DNA from: Dehalococcoidia bacterium
GTDB taxonomy: Bacteria; Chloroflexota; Dehalococcoidia; E44-bin15
Length of the DNA: 64,000 nucleotides
Reading direction: 5' to 3'
NCBI GenBank assembly: GCA_041649635.1
Contig: JBAZMV010000001.1
Coordinates: 372,001-436,000 of the forward strand
Below, one piece after another: positions 42,517 to 48,843 of the stretch. Under the pieces are notes generated by a model. It searched no databases. It saw only the letters and a list, made by a program, of their open reading frames with translations, and was not told the origin of the DNA. Made by a program: the position numbers and the translations under genes. How positions within the stretch are numbered: the first letter of the stretch is position 1; every line of letters begins with the position of its first letter.

Positions 42517-44313
42517 TTACCATGCTTTCATCTTGAACAGACGACCGCGTTCATTTTCGTCATGCAGTGTGAGCACAATCTCACTGGGGTCAAATACTGG
42601 GAGATATTTCTTCTCTCGTCTGGGTAGATCGGAGTCTATTAAAGTAATGATTACTTGCATATCGAGCTCGGCATACCGGCGAAGAATCGCCAACAAGTTT
42701 TCCTTCTTACGGTCGTCTAGAGATTCAAACACTCCATCGTGATAGACGAAGTGTGGAAATTTATCATTAAGATATACGCGCAACACGGCTAGGTCAAAGG
42801 CTATACAGAGAAGTTTGCGATATGTATGACCAAGGTCAGCACTCGTAGCATTACCTGAATCATCTAGAATCTCAGCTTTGAATTCTAGATGTCCTGATTG
42901 GTTCGGTGACACGCTGAGAAGAGCTTTACGATTAATTACCTCTTCGACAATCTCATTAAAAAATGATCGGATTATAGAGAACAGGCTATTCTTATCGACA
43001 TTCTGTTGCTGAACATTGGCTTCTATCTGTGCTTGTAATTGAGCCTGATATTCAGTCAGACGTCTAATATCTGAACGTAATTCCTGTAGGCGGAGAAGTG
43101 ACTTTCGTTGTCGCTCTAGTGACGTAATGTCAGCTCGCAGTCTAACCATTTCATCGGAAACCTGCTTGTATTTTCTAAAAATATCAGTGTCGCTTAAAAA
43201 TGCTAAGGTTTCTGAGCGCTGTTTGCCTATAGTATTGAGTTCGGTATTAATGTGCTTCAGTGTAATATCGATGCTATCAAGCTCTTCTTGCAAGTAGGCG
43301 CGTCGCTCTTCCGTAATAGCCCGGTTAAATTCAATCAGCTGTTGGAAATCTTTTTTAATTTGCCCTCGAAAATGTATACCGGCTTCTTTGAATAGCTTTT
43401 GCGCTTCGTCTGGGTTAAACAGTATCTGATCGCCTTCTAGTGAAGCTATTATCTTCTTTTTATTATGATTCAGCGAGTAGCGTTCTGCATTGAGTGTGCC
43501 GATACGTTCATCAATTTCTTCTACCAGACGTTTTGTATTTTTCTTGTCCTGAGTTCGGAAATCAAAGGCATCAAGCAATTTTTGCTTCTTATCTGCCTCC
43601 TCTTGTTTGAGTGATAGAATGCCTTCAATTTTGTTGATATCCTCTACTGAACCTCCTAACTCATTCCTTAGAGTCTGAGCCATCGATTGCTTCTTCTCGA
43701 TCTGATCTTGCTTCTCGTAATGTAGACTAACCAACTTGTCATCAAACCCTAGGATATGAGCTAGAAAAGGTTTCCAGTCTGAATGTTTAGCAGCGAATTT
43801 ATTAAGTTGGAATACATCTCGGTAATCGTCCTGTGAACGCAACTGATAGCCTAATCCCTTGCGATATGGCCAAGGTTTGAGGATACGCCAATCAAGGAGG
43901 CTATCCAACATTTTGCGGGCACGATCAAATGGCATGTCTAGGTGATCCCAATCGGAGTCTGGCAATTCGGTAAAATCTTGGTAGCTAGCCTCGTGCTTTC
44001 TAAAGCTAATCTTAGTAGCTTCTTCTACGCTACGGCGCACTGTTAGATATGATGCATCAGCCAGTTGGATTTCTAGAAAGAACACGAACTCTCTAAACAA
44101 ATCGAAGTGCTTGAACAGAAAGAACTTGTTATCACGGTCATCTAGAAAACAAAAGTCCAATAACCTACCAAGTATGGTTTTCCCGAGATTATGAGTATCC
44201 TTGTCATGGTTCTCAGGAAGCCTGATTTCGGCTAATATAACATTTAGCCCCGATAAGAATTCTATTGGTTCGAACTGGTCTGGCTTGTTTGAATAGAGTT
44301 TAGACAGCTTCAT
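42517..44313 (-). CDS. ABC-3C system ATPase (DUF2326-type)
   Basis: A 598-aa ABC/SMC-like ATPase of ABC-three-component systems. The N-terminus NVILAEIRLPENHDKDTHNL then GKTILGRLLDFCF is the divergent Walker A region of this family. Long coiled coils follow (KLLDAFDFRTQDKKNTKRLV, RAYLQEELDSIDITLKHINT). The C-terminal DUF2326 domain has ADLGHTYRKLLCIAFDLAVL and FPHFVYHDGVFESLDDRKKE as the Walker B part. It ends in a switch-like IITLIDSDLPRREKKY. I chose the ATG at 44313 with GGGG just before; 12 bases more are possible. It overlaps the middle component gene. Proposed role: sensing or moving DNA in anti-phage conflict. AT-rich and likely foreign. Confidence 0.75.
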   Translation of the reverse strand: MKLSKLYSNKPDQFEPIEFLSGLNVILAEIRLPENHDKDTHNLGKTILGRLLDFCFLDDRDNKFFLFKHFDLFREFVFFLEIQLADASYLTVRRSVEEATKISFRKHEASYQDFTELPDSDWDHLDMPFDRARKMLDSLLDWRILKPWPYRKGLGYQLRSQDDYRDVFQLNKFAAKHSDWKPFLAHILGFDDKLVSLHYEKQDQIEKKQSMAQTLRNELGGSVEDINKIEGILSLKQEEADKKQKLLDAFDFRTQDKKNTKRLVEEIDERIGTLNAERYSLNHNKKKIIASLEGDQILFNPDEAQKLFKEAGIHFRGQIKKDFQQLIEFNRAITEERRAYLQEELDSIDITLKHINTELNTIGKQRSETLAFLSDTDIFRKYKQVSDEMVRLRADITSLERQRKSLLRLQELRSDIRRLTEYQAQLQAQIEANVQQQNVDKNSLFSIIRSFFNEIVEEVINRKALLSVSPNQSGHLEFKAEILDDSGNATSADLGHTYRKLLCIAFDLAVLRVYLNDKFPHFVYHDGVFESLDDRKKENLLAILRRYAELDMQVIITLIDSDLPRREKKYLPVFDPSEIVLTLHDENERGRLFKMKAW

Positions 44314-44548
44314 CTTGCCCCACATATTCTATAGAATCTGTTTTTGGCCTATATTCAATCATGCCTAACAGGTAAAGGAAGTTTAGCGCTGGCAAGAATA
44401 ATATGTCGCCGCCTATTATTACCTTCTTTGCGTACTTTAATAGAGTGTCATAGTCTTCGAGACGGTGTTTTTCTAGCTTAACCAACAATAATAGTGACAT
44501 GTTGATTACTGTGCGATCAGGGTGCGAGTGTTTGGTTGGTCTAAGCAT
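44300..44548 (-). CDS. ABC-3C middle component (MC6-like)
   Basis: An 82-aa protein that joins the ATPase to the effector in ABC-3C systems. It starts MLRPTKHSHPDRTVINMSLL and contains ALNFLYLLGMIEYRPK, the small helical fold of middle components, closest to the MC6 type by memory. ATG 44548 overlaps the effector stop by 8 bases. A longer frame starting at 44569 is possible. Its stop lies inside the ATPase start. So the three genes overlap end to end and must be translated together. Confidence 0.65.
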   Translation of the reverse strand: MLRPTKHSHPDRTVINMSLLLLVKLEKHRLEDYDTLLKYAKKVIIGGDILFLPALNFLYLLGMIEYRPKTDSIEYVGQDEAV

Positions 44549-45488
44549 TGTCTTCTTCACCAATATCACAGTTCCAGTACATATAAAAAAGCATTGTTCG
44601 TGTTAGTCGTTTATTTTGGCGTAAAATTGGGTCGCGTTTAAAAAGTATATCTGCCAAGTAATTCATCACTTCGTCAAACTGTTGGTATTCCTTACGTTTG
44701 GCGATGATTTTAAGTTGGAACTCATCGACCACGTTTTCATATATTCGCAATAGCTCGCTATTCTCTGGTGCAGCAAGGAAGGCGTGAATTTGTGCTGTCT
44801 CTTTAAGGTACCGCGTGCGTTGAGCTTGTGCATATGTTGGAGTCATATCGTTAATCTTGTTCTTCTTCTCATAAGGCATACGTGGTCTGGGAGGATCATC
44901 TTCGATTGTTATGCCATCTTTATTAGACGCTAGTGCTTGCACAACACTAGCTAAATCTTCGGAACTGACGATCAAAGGTGAATCTATCGGATCGAGGTTG
45001 GCTAACTGTGGTATGTCGGAGAAGGTTCTTAGTAAGAGTTCTATTTGCTCAACTCCATACAGGGATATTGATTCTTCTGGAATGCTGCATTCCTCTGTTA
45101 TGTGCGTACGGATTCTACTTTCTGTACTGCCTGCAAGACGCCGATTTGAAAACAATATGTAATTGTCTAACTGCTTATGTTGGCAAAGCTTTTTAATGCG
45201 AGGAATTTCTTTCCCTATCACGGTGTTCGTATTGTTGGGGTTAAAGAAGTCTGGATCTGAGAAAGTGCAGTTATAACCGTTGGTATGTTTGGCTTGGATT
45301 ATAGTTATACCGACCCACGGTGCGGCTTTACTGGGATGGAGTTCTGCAGTTCCGACGAACTTTCCATCTCGTCCACCATCAGGTCCCACTGCGAAGCCTT
45401 GGACAGAAATCCCAAGCAAGCGCTGACAGAGAAGCAAAACTAGAGTCTCGAACTGTTCATAGCTTAAATCTTCATACGCGTATCTCAA
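44541..45488 (-). CDS. ABC-3C effector with PD-(D/E)XK nuclease-like domain
   Basis: A 315-aa protein heading the ABC-3C operon. The N-terminal half looks like a restriction-endonuclease fold: FAVGPDGGRDGKFVGTAELH supplies the acidic residue and GITIIQAKHTNG the QxK. This suggests cleavage of DNA once activated. The middle part is a flexible linker (PPRPRMPYEKKNK). The C-terminal ABC-3C domain ends LTRTMLFYMYWNCDIGEEDNA. The start is TTG 45488 with GAGG 6 bases upstream. The upstream 499 bp (45489-45987) hold no gene. I am sure of the cassette type and less sure of the nuclease activity. Confidence 0.7.
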   Translation of the reverse strand: MRYAYEDLSYEQFETLVLLLCQRLLGISVQGFAVGPDGGRDGKFVGTAELHPSKAAPWVGITIIQAKHTNGYNCTFSDPDFFNPNNTNTVIGKEIPRIKKLCQHKQLDNYILFSNRRLAGSTESRIRTHITEECSIPEESISLYGVEQIELLLRTFSDIPQLANLDPIDSPLIVSSEDLASVVQALASNKDGITIEDDPPRPRMPYEKKNKINDMTPTYAQAQRTRYLKETAQIHAFLAAPENSELLRIYENVVDEFQLKIIAKRKEYQQFDEVMNYLADILFKRDPILRQNKRLTRTMLFYMYWNCDIGEEDNA

Positions 45489-45987
45489 TGAGACCTCGCT
45501 GCCACATAACAGTTTTTCTCAAAGGAACGGCTACCAAGCTATAAGAGCTCGTCTCTCTGATTCTGTATGTTACAGTATTATATGCAGAACAAATGTTGGA
45601 GTCAAACATGATGGCCTAGAAAGTAGTGGAGGTTTGCGAACGGCTCGTGTGGGGATTGTTCTCGCAGCCCACCTGCTGCGCAAGATGAATCAAGTCTTAA
45701 ACGTTTGAACTCCCGTCACTTTGGGGATTCCCAAGTAGAATTAAACAAAAGCTTGTTTCGTTCAATCAATTAGTATTCCGAACAACACGACTCCAGTATA
45801 AATTCCGTTTCGCACAATATAAGTTAAGTATAAACATTAAGAACCCTATTAGTATTGAAGCGGGTTGGATGAAGCACTATAATCAGGGATATTCACACAA
45901 CCTATTATGCTGAAAAAACTAGCATCTAACAATAAAACGCTCATAATAGTAACTATGTAAACAGTACGATTATTAGGAACAATTCGC
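45489..45987. other. Gene-free stretch between the ABC-3C operon and the phosphorylase gene
   Basis: An AT-rich 499-bp gap between two divergent genes; no convincing open frame on either strand. It holds one copy of the island repeat at about 45697-45773 and must carry the promoters for both neighbours. I see no strong promoter for either. Confidence 0.6.
45697..45773. repeat. Island repeat, copy 1 (upstream of the phosphorylase fusion gene)
   Basis: AAACGTTTGAACTCCC...CACTTTGGGGATTCCCAAG...AGAATTAAACAA...TTCAATCAATTAGT. The same order of words appears at 47879-47953 (AACGTTCGAACCTCCC, CACTTGGGGGCACCCAAG, GAATTGAACAA, CAACGAATAAT). More worn words appear at 48768-48820 (CAACTTGGGATACCAAAGG, CAACCAATAAT). 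Each copy has a small CTTGGG/CCCAAG-type hairpin. Copies 1 and 2 flank one gene as direct repeats. Confidence 0.6.
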
Positions 45988-47862
45988 ATGAGTAATGTCG
46001 ATTTTGCGATTCTTCTGCCAATACCGGAAGAGTATATGGCGATGGTATCGAGAATAGAACCATCTGACAGTTCTTTGTCGCTAGATCAAACTATGCCTTC
46101 AAAATACGGGAAAATTGGCAAATTTAATGTTGTTTGTATAAACTCCGGTAAAGGTGAAGGGTATACTTCTGCGGTCTTAACCTGGGTTTTATTGAAATAC
46201 GAACCAAAATTTGTTCTACTCGTCGGGATAGCTGGAAGCCTCGGACATCTAGACAGGGGAGACATAGCAGTTGTCTCCTATGTATTCGCTTTATATGGAA
46301 AAACCGAAGATAAGAAATTCGTTCATCAGTTTGAATGTGATTGGAAGCCAGATGCATATTTAATTAAGCATGCATTATTATTTATTAAAGAGCCAAATCA
46401 GACTTGGGTAAAAAATATAAGAGTATCCAGACCTGATGGAAATAGCACTATATTCCCTAAAGCAGAGGATGTTTGGATTGCATCTTCTGACTTAGTCATT
46501 GATGATATAGAAGACCCCATTTTTCGAGAGATTAAAGCCGCTGCTACCAGGCAAGACATAGAAATAGATGCCGTTGAAATGGAAGGTGCAGGTGCTGGAG
46601 CTGCTGCGTATGTGAGCCGCGGGCGGTTGTTAATGATACGGAGTATTTCAGATAAATGTGGGGAAGGCTTAGGATGGAGGCAGAGGAAAGTTTGGAAGGA
46701 ATATGCATGCGATACTGTAGCCTCTTTTGTAGAAGAATTCTTAAAATATCTACCGGAGCAGTATCCACATCCAAATGAGGTTAAACAAAGCCTTACTTAT
46801 CAATCCAACGATATTACTTTAAAGCCTGAAAAGAGCGGGCTTCTGTCAACTATTAAACCTAAACTTAGTAACCCGGTTTACATTGCTCGCTCAGCCGTCA
46901 GAGAATTAGCAAAATTGTCGGCTCGGGCTGCCTTAATTCTACCGCAAGGTTACGAAGTACCAGAAGATTTTGGCAATATTGATGCATGTTACAAAGAGGA
47001 AATCAAAACAAGCACCTCACCATTGGGATTGATAATAGCAGGAGAGTGGCCCCACTGGGAAATACCCGTTCGTCGTGGTTTTGAGGGTGAGTGTTCTCGG
47101 AAACAGTACAATGTCGTAGTAGCACACACGGCAGAAAACGAGATTCATTGGGCGATGATGGTGGAAAAGTTTAGGCATTCAGGAGTCAAAGGAATTGCTT
47201 GTGTCCCTCCTGCTAAGACAATTTGGACAAAGTTGCGTCTCGAAGTGCTCATAGGAGATTTCCCTTATGTCGAATTAGATCGACAAACAGGTCACTCATA
47301 TCCAATAATCCGTTCAGAAGATTTCGAAGGGTCTCGAGACATTATCGTACGTGCTGCTAATAAGGGTAAGATAGATTCATTAATAATTGTCACATTCAGT
47401 AATGAGCAGCTTCCAATGAATCGAGATCGTACAATCGGTGCTCGTGCCGCCGCCACATTGCTAAACCTTGAGAATCGCAGCCATGTATTTGATTTAGGGC
47501 TTCCGACACCCACTAAACCGAATATGTTCCCGACCTGGTCTTCAAACCCTTATTTAGAGAACTATGTGACTGGCCTAAAAAAGACAGAGCGAGTGGTTTT
47601 TTTTGCTACAACTGCACCCTTAGCAAAGTATCTTCATGAACTTGTAGAAAAGGTACGTGGCGAGTGGCCTCATCGATGGGCGATAACCCAATTTGACAGT
47701 ACTGACGAGAGCGGCCTTAAAAACATAGTTGAATGTTACGGAGCTCGGCAGCAAACGGAAGAACTAGGAAGAATGGCAGCTCTGTGTCTGATTGAGTTAG
47801 TTGAGAACCATAGCCGCAAGAACTCAAAACCAATTCCTGTCCACTTTGAGATAAATGGGTAA
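45988..47862 (+). CDS. Nucleoside phosphorylase-like protein with unknown C-terminal domain
   Basis: A 624-aa two-part protein. Residues 1-255 are a PNP/MTA-SAH nucleosidase-type domain: FAILLPIPEEYMAMVSRIEP, ILLKY-like KFVLLVGIAGSLGHLDRGDI, and the substrate glutamate in IDAVEMEGAGAGAAAYV, then MIRSISDKCGEG. Such domains bind or cleave nucleosides and often act as sensors or effectors in conflict systems. The C-terminal 360 residues do not match a family I know. They include YNVVVAHTAENEIHWAMMVE and GVKGIACVPPAKTIWTKLRL, then FPYVELDRQTGHSYP and RTIGARAAATLLNL. Those words resemble a LacI-type ligand-binding fold, which is only a guess. It ends GARQQTEELGRMAALCLIEL. AT-rich, flanked by direct repeats, and opposite in strand to the ABC-3C genes. 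Confidence 0.6.
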   Translation: MSNVDFAILLPIPEEYMAMVSRIEPSDSSLSLDQTMPSKYGKIGKFNVVCINSGKGEGYTSAVLTWVLLKYEPKFVLLVGIAGSLGHLDRGDIAVVSYVFALYGKTEDKKFVHQFECDWKPDAYLIKHALLFIKEPNQTWVKNIRVSRPDGNSTIFPKAEDVWIASSDLVIDDIEDPIFREIKAAATRQDIEIDAVEMEGAGAGAAAYVSRGRLLMIRSISDKCGEGLGWRQRKVWKEYACDTVASFVEEFLKYLPEQYPHPNEVKQSLTYQSNDITLKPEKSGLLSTIKPKLSNPVYIARSAVRELAKLSARAALILPQGYEVPEDFGNIDACYKEEIKTSTSPLGLIIAGEWPHWEIPVRRGFEGECSRKQYNVVVAHTAENEIHWAMMVEKFRHSGVKGIACVPPAKTIWTKLRLEVLIGDFPYVELDRQTGHSYPIIRSEDFEGSRDIIVRAANKGKIDSLIIVTFSNEQLPMNRDRTIGARAAATLLNLENRSHVFDLGLPTPTKPNMFPTWSSNPYLENYVTGLKKTERVVFFATTAPLAKYLHELVEKVRGEWPHRWAITQFDSTDESGLKNIVECYGARQQTEELGRMAALCLIELVENHSRKNSKPIPVHFEING

Positions 47863-47878
47863 TTCTCGTGGGGATATT

Positions 47879-47953
47879 TGAACGTTCGAACCTCCCACAC
47901 TTGGGGGCACCCAAGAGGAATTGAACAATCACTTATCTTACTCAACGAATAAT
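47879..47953. repeat. Island repeat, copy 2 (downstream of the phosphorylase fusion gene)
   Basis: Same word order as the copy at 45697. It leads straight into a copy of the phoR 3' end at about 47948, just as the worn copy 3 leads into the real phoR 3' end near 48813. Confidence 0.6.
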
Positions 47954-48052
47954 CGCAGATTGTATTACTTATATCGTTTTATTTATACGGCAGCGTGAAA
48001 GTAAAGGTCGCTCCCCTGCCCTCTACGCTCCCGGCCCATATCCTGCCGCCGT
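47948..48052 (-). pseudogene. Duplicated 3' end of phoR plus its downstream flank
   Basis: About 105 bp align with 48813-48917, with scattered mismatches and no visible gaps. It reads NGGRIWAGSVEGRGATFTFT then LPYK-stop, against HGGRIWAESVEGRGATFSFT then LPCK-stop in phoR. The stop codon and about 30 bases beyond it are also shared. Homology ends after GCCGCCGT. There is no upstream part of the kinase, so it is a fragment, not a gene. Confidence 0.85.
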
Positions 48053-48053
48053 T

Positions 48054-48110
48054 GAGCTGGATGCGCTGCTGCCTTCCATTCTGGACAGGGCGTTCAAGGG
48101 GGAGCTGTGA
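48054..48110 (+). pseudogene. Remnant of a type I restriction specificity gene (hsdS 3' end)
   Basis: The plus strand reads ELDALLPSILDRAFKGEL then TGA. This is the usual C-terminal end of HsdS specificity subunits. The rest of the gene is missing; the phoR 3' copy abuts it on the left. So a type I restriction locus probably once occupied this site. Confidence 0.7.
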
Positions 48111-48172
48111 TGGGAATTTTCGTGCCCAACCACGCGCATGGGATCGTAATCCGCCATAGGAGCGAAGTATGA
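48110..48172 (+). pseudogene. Fragment of an older REP-associated tyrosine transposase
   Basis: In frame: MGIFVPNHAHGIVIRHRSEV then stop, matching the HUH region MPNHLHGVLVIRCRGEA of the intact transposase downstream. The DNA match runs up to the left arm of the REP hairpin in that gene (ATAGGAGCGAAG against GTAGGGGCGAAG) and stops there. The ATG of the intact transposase follows 1 base later. Confidence 0.75.
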
Positions 48173-48723
48173 AATACGACCCGGATAAACACCATCGCCG
48201 TTCCATCCGCCTGAAGGGATATGATTACTCCGCGGAGGGCGCGTGTTTTGTCACCATCTGCACGCGGAACCGGGAATGCCTGTTCGGGCAAATCGCGGAT
48301 GGGATCATGGTGCTGAACGAACATGGGGAAATCGCTACCCGTTGCTGGTTGGAAATCCCGGATCATTTTCCGCAGGTGGAATTGGATGAATACATTGTCA
48401 TGCCCAACCATTTGCACGGCGTTCTCGTGATCCGATGTAGGGGCGAAGCATTTGGAGTGCCAAATGCTTCGCCCCTACCCCCGCAACCACCACACGGCAC
48501 CCAACCCGGCTCCCTAGGGGCAATCGTCCAAAATTACAAATCGATTTCCACTCGCAAAATCAACCATCAGCGCAAGAGTCCTGGCACGCCTGTCTGGCAA
48601 CGCAACTACTACGAACACGTTGTGCGGAACGAAAAATCCCTCGACGATATTCGCAGCTATATTCTGTCCAACCCGTCCTGTTGGGATCAGGACGAGGAAA
48701 ATCCTTCCCACCGAAAACAGTAA
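48169..48723 (+). CDS. REP-associated tyrosine transposase (RAYT, Y1_Tnp family)
   Basis: A 184-aa HUH single-strand transposase of the IS200/IS605-related RAYT group. It opens KYDPDKHHRRSIRLKGYDYS, then FVTICTRNRECLFG. The HUH motif is MPNHLHGVLV, near residue 75. The catalytic tyrosine lies in VWQRNYYEHVVRNEKSLDDI, followed by RSYILSNPSCWDQDEEN. All key residues are present, so it may be active. RAYTs are thought to spread REP hairpins that carry a 5' GTAG. This window has many such hairpins. Odd point: bases 48437-48478 of the gene are themselves a long REP palindrome, coding for residues between the HUH motif and the tyrosine. Codon use is GC-rich, unlike the AT-rich island genes on its left. 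Confidence 0.92.
   Translation: MKYDPDKHHRRSIRLKGYDYSAEGACFVTICTRNRECLFGQIADGIMVLNEHGEIATRCWLEIPDHFPQVELDEYIVMPNHLHGVLVIRCRGEAFGVPNASPLPPQPPHGTQPGSLGAIVQNYKSISTRKINHQRKSPGTPVWQRNYYEHVVRNEKSLDDIRSYILSNPSCWDQDEENPSHRKQ
48437..48478. repeat. Long REP palindrome inside the RAYT coding sequence
   Basis: GTAG-GGGCGAAGCATTTGG, loop AGTG, CCAAATGCTTCGCCC-CTAC. The stem with GTAG/CTAC is 19 bp and perfect. It is 42 bases long, exactly 14 codons, so the reading frame is kept. Confidence 0.9.
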
Positions 48724-48767
48724 CTCCGCCGATTGGAGTGTGCTGCAACTAACTCATTCGCATCGAG

Positions 48768-48820
48768 GCAACTTGGGATACCAAAGGTAACTAACGCTTG
48801 TCTTTTTCAACCAATAATCA
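48768..48820. repeat. Island repeat, worn copy 3, beside the genuine phoR end
   Basis: GGCAACTTGGGATACCAAAGG...CTTGTCTTTTTCAACCAATAATC. It sits directly downstream of the real phoR gene and is probably the original locus sequence from which the flanks of the inserted modules derive. Confidence 0.5.
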
Positions 48821-48843
48821 CAGCTTGCATTACATACATCGCT

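Noticed and set aside
47879..47910. tRNA-like T arm (GTTCGAAC) as an attachment site
   Set aside because: No matching acceptor, D or anticodon arms on either strand; only the short palindrome is left.
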